A DNA stretch of 9,622 nucleotides, taken from positions 1 through 9,622 of the forward strand of contig CALCDT010000017.1 of the NCBI GenBank assembly GCA_937900425.1, given 5' to 3'. Source of the DNA: an uncultured Alphaproteobacteria bacterium. GTDB lineage: Bacteria; Pseudomonadota; Alphaproteobacteria; Rhizobiales; Pleomorphomonadaceae. The notes under the pieces are model-generated. The model made no database searches. It was not told the origin of the DNA and saw only the letters and a list, made by a program, of their open reading frames with translations. Shown in pieces: positions 1-7,962 of the stretch. How positions within the stretch are numbered: position 1 is the first letter of the stretch; each line of letters opens with the position of its first letter. Position numbers and translations under genes: made by a program.

Positions 1-1749
1 GACGGCGCGGGCTTTCGCGAGGCGCCGCGGCGGCGGCGGCGCTGGCGGCTGTCCAGCGCCCGGATCTCGCGCGTCGCCTCGTCCTACGCCTTCTCCTCGC
101 TGACGCGGCGCATCCTCGTCCTCAACCTCGCCGCCCTCGTCGCTCTCGTCTCCGGCATCCTCTATCTCAACCAGTTCCGGGCCGGGCTAATCGACGCCCG
201 GGTCGAGAGCCTGCTGACCCAGGGCGAGATCATCGCCGGTGCCATCGCCGCCTCGGCGACGGTGGAGACCAACGTCATCACCATCGATCCCGACAAGCTG
301 CTGCAACTCCAGGCCGGAGCCGGCGTGCCGGGCCTCGACGAGAACCCGCAGAGCCTCGACTTCCCGATCAACCCGGAGCGGGTCGCGCCGATCCTGCGCC
401 GCCTGATCTCGCCGACGCGGACGCGGGCGCGGATCTACGACCGCGACGGTGCGCTGCTGCTCGATTCGCGCTTCTTCTATTCGCGCGGCCAGGTGCTGCG
501 CTTCGACCTGCCCCCGCCCGGCAACACCGCCGAGGGCCTGCTGTCGCGCTGGTGGTCGGACCTCAAGTTCTGGATCCGCCGCGGCGACCTGTCGGTCTAC
601 GAGGAGCGGTCGAATTCCGACGGCAAGGGTTATCCCGAAGTCGCCACCTCGCTGACCGGCTCGCCGGCCTCGGTGGTGCGGGTCAACGAGCAGGGCGAAC
701 TGATCGTCTCGGTCGCGGTGCCGGTGCAGCGCTCGCGCGCGGTGGTCGGCGCCCTGCTGCTGTCGACCCAGGGCGGCGACATCGACGCCATCGTCGAGGC
801 CGAGCGCCTCGCCATCTTCCGGGTGTTCCTCGTCGCCGCCGGCGTCACCGCGGTGCTGTCGATCCTGCTCGCCGGCACCATCGGCGCGCCGCTGCGCCGG
901 CTGTCGGCGGCGGCCGACCGGGTCCGCCGCAGCGTGCGCACCCGCGCCGAGATCCCCGACTTCGCCGACCGCCAGGACGAGATCGGCCACCTCGCCCGCT
1001 CGTTCCGCGACATGACCAACGCGCTCTACAATCGCATGGAGGCGATCGAGCGCTTCGCCGCCGACGTCTCCCACGAGCTGAAGAACCCGCTGACCTCGCT
1101 GCGCAGCGCCGTCGAGACGCTGCCGCTGGCCAAGACGCAGGCGAGCCGCGACCGCCTGCTCGAGATCATCCAGCACGACGTCCGCCGGCTCGACCGGCTG
1201 ATCACCGACATTTCCGACGCCTCGCGGCTCGACGCCGAACTGGCCCGCGAGGATGCGGCACCGGTGGCGGTCGACGTGCTGCTCGAGAGCGTCGTGCGGA
1301 TCGCCGGCGAGAGCGGCCGGGAAGGGGCGGCGCCGGTGCGGCTGACGCTGCCGGGCGAGGCCGAGCGGCGCAAGCTCGTCGTGCTCGGCCACGACAGCCG
1401 GCTCGGCCAGGTCGTCACCAACCTCATCGACAACGCCCGCTCGTTCTCTCCGCCCGGCGACACGGTATCGATCCGCGCCCGGCGCGAGGGCGGCGACGTC
1501 GTCATCCTCGTCGACGACGAGGGACCGGGCATCCGGCCCGACGCCATCGAACGGATCTTCGAGCGTTTCTACACCGACCGCCCCGACGGCGAGAGCTTCG
1601 GCAACAACTCCGGCCTCGGCCTGTCGATCTCCCGCCAGATCGTCGAGGCCCACCGCGGCACGATCCGCGCCGAGAACCGCCACGACGTGGCCGACCCGCG
1701 CAAGGTGCTCGGCGCCCGCTTCGTCGTCACCCTGCCGGCCGAGCCGTGA
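1..1749 (+). CDS. chvG: ChvG/ExoS-type sensor histidine kinase, 5'-truncated by window edge
   Basis: Membrane sensor kinase of the ChvG-ChvI (ExoS-ChvI) two-component system, which in Rhizobiales responds to acid or envelope stress and phosphorylates ChvI. The open frame runs from base 1 with no start codon, so the N-terminus lies outside the window; 582 residues are present, close to the roughly 595 of known ChvG. Residue numbers count from base 1. There is an Arg-rich cytoplasmic leader, a first membrane segment near 39-56, a periplasmic sensor region, a second membrane segment near 271-292, and a HAMP linker. The H-box SHELKNP has phospho-acceptor His358, the N-box is NLIDNA (to Asn478), the G1 box is DDEGPGI (505-511), and the G2 box is SGLGL (537-541). 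All catalytic motifs are intact. The ATG at 262 is internal: the residues before it (LYLNQFRAGLIDARVESLL) are conserved ChvG sequence. The response regulator gene is presumably just upstream. The stop overlaps the hprK start. Confidence 0.95.
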   Translation, partial: DGAGFREAPRRRRRWRLSSARISRVASSYAFSSLTRRILVLNLAALVALVSGILYLNQFRAGLIDARVESLLTQGEIIAGAIAASATVETNVITIDPDKLLQLQAGAGVPGLDENPQSLDFPINPERVAPILRRLISPTRTRARIYDRDGALLLDSRFFYSRGQVLRFDLPPPGNTAEGLLSRWWSDLKFWIRRGDLSVYEERSNSDGKGYPEVATSLTGSPASVVRVNEQGELIVSVAVPVQRSRAVVGALLLSTQGGDIDAIVEAERLAIFRVFLVAAGVTAVLSILLAGTIGAPLRRLSAAADRVRRSVRTRAEIPDFADRQDEIGHLARSFRDMTNALYNRMEAIERFAADVSHELKNPLTSLRSAVETLPLAKTQASRDRLLEIIQHDVRRLDRLITDISDASRLDAELAREDAAPVAVDVLLESVVRIAGESGREGAAPVRLTLPGEAERRKLVVLGHDSRLGQVVTNLIDNARSFSPPGDTVSIRARREGGDVVILVDDEGPGIRPDAIERIFERFYTDRPDGESFGNNSGLGLSISRQIVEAHRGTIRAENRHDVADPRKVLGARFVVTLPAEP

Positions 1750-2273
1750 CGGCGCAGCCGCCCGTGCCGGCGATCCACGGCAGCTGCGTCGCGCTCGGCG
1801 CCGGCGGGGTATTGATCCGCGGCCGGGCCGGCGCCGGCAAGTCGCTGCTCGCCCTCGTGCTGCTCGACCACGAGCCGGCCGGCCGCCTCGTCGCCGACGA
1901 CCGGGTGCTGGTCACGGCCGGACCGTCCGGCCTCGTCGCCGCCGCGCCGCCGGCGATCGCCGGGCTTCTCGAACTGCGCGGCTTCGGCATCCTGAGGCTC
2001 CCCCACGTTTCGCCCGCCCCGATCGATCTCGTCGTCGACCTCGGCAACGTCGGGACGGCGGAGGGGGATGGGGACGAGGATCGGGACGGTGTTCACGACG
2101 GGGGCGACGGCCGGCCACCCCGCCTGCCGACCGCGGCGCAACGCGGCGTTCGCCTGCTCGGGCGCAGGCTGCCGCGGCTGGCGCTGCCCGCCGTCGGGGC
2201 CGGGCTCGACTTCGCCGCCGCCGCCGCCGCGGTCCGTGCCGCCCTCGCCTTCGCCCCGCTCGCGACGGATTGA
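1746..2273 (+). CDS. hprK: HPr kinase, short alphaproteobacterial form
   Basis: Cytoplasmic kinase of the regulatory PTS; it phosphorylates HPr on a serine in an ATP-dependent way. At 175 residues it is the C-terminal catalytic domain only, the usual form in Alphaproteobacteria (Gram-positive HprK is about 310 residues). The Walker A loop GRAGAGKS is at 26-33, the conserved acidic pair of LVADDRV at 51-52, and the HprK signature LLELRGFGIL at 74-83. The chosen start is GTG 1746, which overlaps the chvG stop as GTGA and implies translational coupling; no strong RBS precedes it. Residues about 100-125 are an unusual Gly/Asp-rich stretch between the conserved DLVVDL strand and the RLP...LPRLALP ending. 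The frame is the same on both sides and the other two frames give nothing better, so I read it as an in-frame insertion, not a frameshift. The underlying DNA is strikingly G-rich (2052-2104). Confidence 0.88.
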   Translation: MTAQPPVPAIHGSCVALGAGGVLIRGRAGAGKSLLALVLLDHEPAGRLVADDRVLVTAGPSGLVAAAPPAIAGLLELRGFGILRLPHVSPAPIDLVVDLGNVGTAEGDGDEDRDGVHDGGDGRPPRLPTAAQRGVRLLGRRLPRLALPAVGAGLDFAAAAAAVRAALAFAPLATD

Positions 2274-2436
2274 ACGCCGCTTCACCCGATCGTCGCGAGT
2301 TTGGCCTTGCGCTTTGCCGTTCGACGACGATGATGACCGCCCACGACTGGAAACCGTGGCGGCCTTGTGGCATTGATGCGCCCACGCCGCGCGACAACGG
2401 GGCCGAAGCCAGCCGGCGGCGAGCGGTGAGTCCACC

Positions 2437-2458
2437 GGCCTCGGTCCGGACGGAGGCC
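2437..2458. repeat. Near-perfect inverted repeat between hprK and the EIIA gene
   Basis: Two 11-base arms, GGCCTCGGTCC and GGACGGAGGCC, are complementary at 10 of 11 positions (one G:G mismatch). The repeat lies in the 261-bp gap 2274-2534, about 76 bp before the EIIA start. There is no T-run after it, so it is not a classical terminator; it could be an operator or a leader hairpin. The gap holds no credible ORF. A weak promoter-like pair (TTGCGC 2307-2312, 16 bp, GATGAT 2329-2334) could start a separate EIIA-HPr transcript, but I would not rely on it. Confidence 0.4.
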
Positions 2459-2534
2459 TTCGACGATCCGGTCGCGGCGAACGAAGGGAAGGGTCGGCGG
2501 CGCAGCCGGTCCGTGTTCGGGAGTGTCGTCCACG

Positions 2535-2936
2535 ATGATCGGACTGGTTCTCGTGACCCATGGCCGCCTCGCGGATGAATTCCGTTCGGCGCTCGAGCAC
2601 GTCGTCGGGCGCCAGGTCCAGCTCGAGACGATCTGCATCGGCCCGGAAGACGACATGGAGCGCCGGCGCCAGGACATCCTCGACGCGGTCGGCCGGGTCG
2701 AGACCGGCGACGGCGTCGTCCTGCTCACCGACATGTTCGGCGGCACCCCCTCCAATCTCGCGATTTCGGTGATGGACCACGACGCCATCGAGGTGATCGC
2801 CGGCGTCAACCTGCCGATGCTGATCAAGCTCGCCAGCGTGCGCGCCGACAAGGCCCTCGCCGACGCGGTGACCGAGGCCCGCGACGCCGGCCGCAAATAC
2901 ATCAACGTCGCCAGCCAGGTGCTGTCGGGACAATGA
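2535..2936 (+). CDS. PTS EIIA component, mannose-family (regulatory PTS)
   Basis: A 133-residue stand-alone EIIA(Man)-type domain. It accepts phosphate from HPr; in Rhizobiales, which largely lack sugar-transporting EIIB/EIIC partners, it is thought to act in regulation rather than uptake. The protein starts MIGLVLVTHG, and His9 in the VTHG motif is the phosphorylation site. The DMFGGTPSNLA segment (residues 73-83) is the second family hallmark. Length matches the family. ATG 2535 is chosen because GGGAG lies at 2519-2523 and because the family starts at MIGLV; the in-frame GTG 2523 would add only four residues and has no RBS. The stop overlaps the HPr start (ATGA), so the two proteins are likely translated together. 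The position next to hprK and chvG is the conserved Rhizobiales arrangement. Confidence 0.93.
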   Translation: MIGLVLVTHGRLADEFRSALEHVVGRQVQLETICIGPEDDMERRRQDILDAVGRVETGDGVVLLTDMFGGTPSNLAISVMDHDAIEVIAGVNLPMLIKLASVRADKALADAVTEARDAGRKYINVASQVLSGQ

Positions 2937-3229
2937 CCGACGAGCCGGCCAGTGCGGGCGGCGGAAGCCGCGAGCTGCGGATCTGCAACCGCAAGGGCCT
3001 CCACGCCCGGGCCTCGGCCAAGTTCGTCCAGTGCGTCGACCGTTTCGACGCCGAGGTCGCCGTCAGCAAGGACGGCCAGACCGTGTCCGGCTCCTCGATC
3101 ATGGGGCTGATGATGCTCGCCGCCGGCATCGGCTCGTCCATCACCGTCACGGTCTCCGGCACCGAGGCCGACGCCGCCCTCGCCGCCATCGCCGATCTCG
3201 TCGGCAACCGCTTCGGCGAGGACGAGTGA
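2933..3229 (+). CDS. ptsH: HPr phosphocarrier protein
   Basis: A 98-residue HPr. It takes phosphate from an EI protein (probably the PtsP/EI-Ntr encoded elsewhere) on its histidine and passes it to EIIA; its serine is the target of HPr kinase. His24 sits in the active-site motif KGLHARAS. The regulatory-serine motif SSIMGLMML follows, with Ser55 exactly 31 residues after His24, the same spacing as His15-Ser46 in Bacillus HPr. Both phosphorylation sites are therefore intact, in keeping with the hprK gene two genes upstream. A short Gly/Ser-rich N-terminal tail (residues 1-12) precedes the fold. The start overlaps the EIIA stop as ATGA. It is the last gene of the plus-strand cluster and faces the convergent sulfotransferase gene; no convincing terminator is visible after it. 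Confidence 0.96.
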   Translation: MTDEPASAGGGSRELRICNRKGLHARASAKFVQCVDRFDAEVAVSKDGQTVSGSSIMGLMMLAAGIGSSITVTVSGTEADAALAAIADLVGNRFGEDE

Positions 3230-3321
3230 CATCCCGCTCGGGAAGTTCGGACTCCTCGGAAATTCACGAAGTCACGGCGTGACCGGCCGGCGCCGCTTCA
3301 GGCTTGCCCGCACGCTCGACG

Positions 3322-3356
3322 TCCCGACACGTCGGGATCTTCACGTCGGGATCTTC
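3322..3356. repeat. Palindrome plus 14-bp tandem duplication in convergent spacer
   Basis: TCCCGAC (3322-3328) and GTCGGGA (3331-3337) form a 7-bp inverted repeat around two central bases. The 14-mer ACGTCGGGATCTTC (3329-3342) is then repeated exactly at 3343-3356, so the GTCGGGA half-site occurs again 14 bp downstream. A strong Shine-Dalgarno, GGAGG (3357-3361), follows at once, five bases before ATG 3367. The rest of the 3230-3464 spacer between the HPr and sulfotransferase stops is featureless apart from short GC hairpins without T-runs (for example 3385-3398). Confidence 0.55.
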
Positions 3357-3464
3357 GGAGGTTGGTATGATCCCCGAGGCGGTCCTCCGCCGCCGGAGCC
3401 GGCGCCGGGTCGCCGGAGAGATCCGCAGACCCCGACCGCGCCCTCAAGTCCCGCCTGCGCCGGT

Positions 3465-4511
3465 TCAGCCCGCCGCGCGCTCGCGCTCGCCGCCCCCGGC
3501 GAGCCGGGCGCGCACCCGCCGGACGAACTCGGCCGCGACGCCGGCGTCGTAGACCGCGAGCTCCGCCAGATCCGCGGCCGCCGCCTCGGGCAGGGGACGC
3601 GGCTCGTCGAGCGCGCCGTAGTCGACGTCGTCGAAGACGATGCCGAAGTGGCGACGCAGCTTTCTCAGATCCTGCCGGCTGCGGTGGTCGATCAGCAGCC
3701 GGACCTCCTCGCGCAGCCGCGGCCGGCTGACCGGCAGGTCCGCCTCCTCCGCCCGGAGCGCGGCGAGGATGCGGGCGTCGCGCCGGGGGCCGCCGCGCGT
3801 GCCCGCCGCGACGTCGGCACGGCGGATCTCCCAGAGCGCGGCCATCGCCTCCGCGCTGAGGCTGTCGTTGGCGCGCTGCGGCTCCGCCGGAAGCGAGAGG
3901 CCGTGATCGCGGTCGACGAAATCGAGGAAGTCGCGGGTGATGTCGCCGCCGACCAGCGACGAGACCTGGAATGTCCGCATCGTGACGGCATCGCCGAACA
4001 CGGCCGAAAGCGCCGCGTGGGTCCGCATCGCGCGCGAGGCGAAGGTGCGCGCATCGATCAGCCGTGGCTCGGTCTTCAGCTTCTGCTGGAGCTGCGAGAG
4101 GAACCGGCCCGCCGGCGAACGGACGTAGAGGACGATCTCCGGCCTCTCGCCGAACCGGAGGGCGACGTCGCGCAGGCGCGCCAGCGAGCCCTCGTCGAAG
4201 GCGGAGAAGCCCTCGCAGGAGAGAATGGTGGTGAGGCCGGCGGCCCGGGCCGCCCGCGCCTCCTCGGCGAAGGGACCCTCGAGGAAGAGCCGGTAGCCGT
4301 CGATGTGGGCGGCGTCGAGGGAGCGGGCGCCCTGACCCCAGACCTCCGGGGCGGCGACCAGCGGCGTCAGGAAGGCGTGGTTGAGACCGTCGCCCGGGCG
4401 GCGCGGATAGCACAGGCCGTGGTCCGGCAACTCGTCCGCCCGCGTCGAGAGGACCTTCTGCAGCGCCGTCGAGCCCGTCTTGGTCTGGCCGGCGTGGATG
4501 ACGACGCGCAT
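3465..4511 (-). CDS. Sulfotransferase-like protein (putative PAPS-dependent)
   Basis: A 348-residue protein with the look of a P-loop sulfotransferase, which would move a sulfuryl group from PAPS to a sugar, lipid or other acceptor. The N-terminal strand-loop MRVVIHAGQTKTGSTALQ holds the 5'-phosphosulfate-binding motif (TKTGSTAL, 10-17). LYVRSPAGRFLS (128-139) fits the 3'-phosphate-binding segment, with Arg131 and Ser139 in the expected places. The C-terminal half is Arg/Glu-rich and I recognise no further domain. No signal peptide is present, so it should be cytoplasmic. ATG 4511 is used because the family starts at this beta-strand and the frame upstream is the antisense of other coding sequence; the RBS is weak. 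It lies 104 nt after the Moco operon on the same strand, with a possible promoter between. The acceptor is unknown, and no glycan or lipid biosynthesis gene is nearby. The fold assignment is moderately sure; the activity is inferred. Confidence 0.72.
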   Translation of the reverse strand: MRVVIHAGQTKTGSTALQKVLSTRADELPDHGLCYPRRPGDGLNHAFLTPLVAAPEVWGQGARSLDAAHIDGYRLFLEGPFAEEARAARAAGLTTILSCEGFSAFDEGSLARLRDVALRFGERPEIVLYVRSPAGRFLSQLQQKLKTEPRLIDARTFASRAMRTHAALSAVFGDAVTMRTFQVSSLVGGDITRDFLDFVDRDHGLSLPAEPQRANDSLSAEAMAALWEIRRADVAAGTRGGPRRDARILAALRAEEADLPVSRPRLREEVRLLIDHRSRQDLRKLRRHFGIVFDDVDYGALDEPRPLPEAAAADLAELAVYDAGVAAEFVRRVRARLAGGGERERAAG

Positions 4512-4568
4512 GGGGGCTTCGGCCTCGATCCGTTCGCCCGACCGCTCGCGCCGGGCCTCGACGACCCT

Positions 4569-4597
4569 TCCATAGACGCCGCGGGCGCGGAATGCAA
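4569..4597 (-). promoter_or_regulatory. Possible promoter of the sulfotransferase gene
   Basis: Read on the minus strand: TTGCAT (4597-4592), a 17-bp spacer, then TATGGA (4574-4569). Each hexamer matches only three consensus positions, but the spacing is ideal and the site lies in the only gap of this strand's gene series. It would give a leader of about 50 nt before ATG 4511. Read-through from the upstream operon is equally possible. Confidence 0.3.
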
Positions 4598-4615
4598 AAG
4601 ACGGAAGAGCCCGGC

Positions 4616-6229
<1,614 letters not shown>

Positions 6230-6232
6230 GGC

Positions 6233-6928
6233 TCAGCCCCTCGCGAGCGGCGAGCGGCGCAGCGCCGCGACGATCTCGGCCATCACCGCGACGGCGATCT
6301 CGGCCGGGCTCGCCGCGCCGATCGCAAGGCCGATCGGGGCGTGGATGCGATCGAGCGCCGCCGGTGCGACGCCGGCGGCGGCGAGACGCTCGATCCGGCG
6401 GCCGTGGGTCTTCCGGCTGCCGAGGGCGCCGACGTAGAAACAGCCGGCCTCGAGCGCCGCCTGGAGGGGAACATCGTCGATCTTCGGGTCGTGGGTCAGC
6501 GCGGCGAGCGCTGTCCAGCGGTCGAGGGCGAGGGCGGGCAGCACCGTCTCGGGCCAGTCGGCGCGCAGGTCGACGCCGGCGAAGCGGTCGGCGGTGGCGA
6601 AGGCGGTGCGCGGGTCGACCACGGTGACGTCGAAGCCGGCGACGGCGGCGATCGGCGCCAGCGCCTGGGAGATGTGGACCGCGCCGATCACGACGAGCCG
6701 CGGCGGCGGGATCGAGGCGGTGAGGAAGACGTCGACGCCCTCCCCGGTGATCCGCTTCGAGCGGCCCGAGCGGAAGGCTTCGGTGATCTCGCCGCCGAGC
6801 GGATCGGCGGCGACGTCCTCGCCCTCGCGCACCAGCCGGGCCGGGCCGCCAGAGAGCGGTGTGACGAGGACGGCCGCACGGCGCGCCCGCCGTTCGCCGA
6901 CGAGGGCGGAGAGCAGCGCGGGGTCCAT
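6233..6928 (-). CDS. XdhC family protein, C-terminal (Rossmann) domain version
   Basis: A 231-residue protein matching the XdhC_C half of the XdhC/CoxI family, chaperones that bind molybdenum cofactor, help its sulfuration and insert it into xanthine-dehydrogenase or CO-dehydrogenase type enzymes. After a divergent 70-residue N-terminal part comes a Rossmann segment RLVVIGAVHISQAL (77-90), where the usual GxGH loop is GAVH. Then follow VVDPR (103-107), LTHDPKIDDVPL (144-155), YVGALGSRKTHGRRIERL (165-182) and HAPIGLAIGAASPAEIAVAVMAEI (196-219), all typical family blocks. The N-terminal XdhC_CoxI domain with its SGGCVE motif is missing here and is supplied by the next gene upstream. Start ATG 6928 shares one base with that gene's TGA (TGATG), implying coupled translation and probably a 1:1 complex. 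Confidence 0.88.
   Translation of the reverse strand: MDPALLSALVGERRARRAAVLVTPLSGGPARLVREGEDVAADPLGGEITEAFRSGRSKRITGEGVDVFLTASIPPPRLVVIGAVHISQALAPIAAVAGFDVTVVDPRTAFATADRFAGVDLRADWPETVLPALALDRWTALAALTHDPKIDDVPLQAALEAGCFYVGALGSRKTHGRRIERLAAAGVAPAALDRIHAPIGLAIGAASPAEIAVAVMAEIVAALRRSPLARG
6237..6242 (-). promoter_or_regulatory. Ribosome binding site fixing the GTG start of the Moco fusion gene
   Basis: GAGGGG on the minus strand, seven bases before GTG 6229 and inside the 3' end of the upstream XdhC gene. It supports the GTG start over later in-frame starts. Confidence 0.6.
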
Positions 6929-7266
6929 CAGCCGACCCGCTCGACGTAGACGCCGATGCGCCCGCCGCAGGACAGGCCGACCCGCCAGGCGGTTTCGTCG
7001 GCGACGCCGAATTCGAGCAGGCGCGGCGTGCCGTCGGCGATCACCTCGACCGCCTCGGCGACCACGGCGCCCTCGACGCAGCCGCCGGAGACCGAACCCT
7101 CGAAGGCGCCGTCGGCGTCGACGACGAGATGGCTGCCGACCGGGCGCGGCGCCGAGCCCCAGGTCTCGACCACGGTGGCGAGGGCGACGCCGCGCCCCTC
7201 GCCGACCCAGGCCAGGGCGACGTCCAGCACGTCGGCCGGACCGGTTTCCTGCGCCGTCACCGTCAT
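6928..7266 (-). CDS. XdhC family protein, N-terminal (XdhC_CoxI) domain version
   Basis: A 112-residue stand-alone XdhC_CoxI domain, the half of XdhC that carries the conserved cysteines. The family blocks are all present: ATVVETWGSAPRPVGSHLVV (30-49), GSVSGGCVEGAVV (57-69) with Cys63, and GLSCGGRIGVYVE (97-109) with Cys100. These cysteines are likely tied to Moco binding or sulfur transfer; that is family inference. The protein ends where a full-length XdhC would continue into its Rossmann domain, which is the next gene. Start ATG 7266 is supported by GAGGAG (7279-7274) seven bases upstream. It overlaps the EI24 gene stop by four bases (ATGA) and the next gene by one. Product is cytoplasmic. 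A sequencing frameshift splitting one gene is unlikely, because both halves have proper family ends and starts. Confidence 0.88.
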   Translation of the reverse strand: MTVTAQETGPADVLDVALAWVGEGRGVALATVVETWGSAPRPVGSHLVVDADGAFEGSVSGGCVEGAVVAEAVEVIADGTPRLLEFGVADETAWRVGLSCGGRIGVYVERVG

Positions 7267-7955
7267 CGGAGCGCTCCTCGCGGGGCCGGCACCGGCCGGC
7301 TTCCCGTCAGCTTCTTGTGCAGATGGACCATGAAGGCCGTGGCGAAGAGCGGCGTCAAGAGGTTGACGACCGGCACCGCCAGCACAATCGCGATCAGCAG
7401 GCCGCCGAGAAAGACGCGGCCGCCGAAGCGGGCGCGCAACTCGCGGACCTCCTCGCGCGGGCGGAAGCGCAGGGCGGCCTGCTCGAAATACTCGCGGCCG
7501 AGCAGGTAGCCGTTGGCGAGGAAGAAGGCGAAGACGTTGATGCCCGGCAGCAGCACCAGCAGGAAGACGAGGAGGTTCACGGCGACGACGAGCGCGGTGA
7601 AGCGCAGGGCGGCGAGGATCGACTGGCCGAGCGGCACCGCCCGGCCGGGCGGATCCTGCGGATAGTGGGTGCCCTCGACCGCCTCGGCGACGTCGTCGAG
7701 GAACAGGCCGGCGAACATCGAGGCGACCGGCGCGATGAGGAAGCCGAGGCCGACGACGAGGCCGATGCCGGTGACGACGTCGACGAGGGTCTGGACCCAG
7801 TCCCAGGGGATCACCACGAGATGGGTGAAGGTGCCGTAGACCACGGCCCAGACCGCGGCCAGCATCGCGATCGTCAGCCCGAGCGAGCGCCACAGCACCG
7901 AGCGGAACGGCGGCGACAGGATCTGGGCAAGGGCGAGGGAGGCGGACTGGAACAT
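7263..7955 (-). CDS. EI24 domain (CysZ-like) integral membrane protein
   Basis: A 230-residue membrane protein of the EI24 family, the family of the E. coli sulfate transporter CysZ; databases often call such alphaproteobacterial proteins sulfate transporter family protein. Hydrophobic segments lie near residues 24-46, 60-84, 117-148 (long, probably re-entrant or two passes) and 182-208. The block NGYLLGREYFEQAALR (148-163) is typical of the family. ATG 7955 is preferred because the conserved start MFQSASLALAQILSPPFR begins there; an in-frame GTG 7997 would add 14 Pro-rich residues and falls inside a repeat. No good RBS precedes ATG 7955, so the start is less sure than the family call. It is the first gene of the Moco operon and overlaps the XdhC N-domain gene by ATGA. 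Substrate is unproven; EI24 proteins outside Enterobacteria are mostly uncharacterised. Confidence 0.82.
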   Translation of the reverse strand: MFQSASLALAQILSPPFRSVLWRSLGLTIAMLAAVWAVVYGTFTHLVVIPWDWVQTLVDVVTGIGLVVGLGFLIAPVASMFAGLFLDDVAEAVEGTHYPQDPPGRAVPLGQSILAALRFTALVVAVNLLVFLLVLLPGINVFAFFLANGYLLGREYFEQAALRFRPREEVRELRARFGGRVFLGGLLIAIVLAVPVVNLLTPLFATAFMVHLHKKLTGSRPVPAPRGALR

Positions 7956-7962
7956 CGGTGGG

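Noticed and set aside
187..1683. Long open frame of 498 codons on the minus strand opposite chvG
   Set aside because: Composition rich in Arg, Asp, Gly and Val with no motif; it is a GC-rich antisense shadow of an intact histidine kinase.
2043..2121. Frameshift inside hprK
   Set aside because: Conserved blocks before and after the odd segment are in the same frame, and neither alternative frame reads as HprK.
2270..2578. TTG-started frame of 102 codons between hprK and the EIIA gene
   Set aside because: Overlaps both genes' ends, has no RBS and no resemblance to any family I know.
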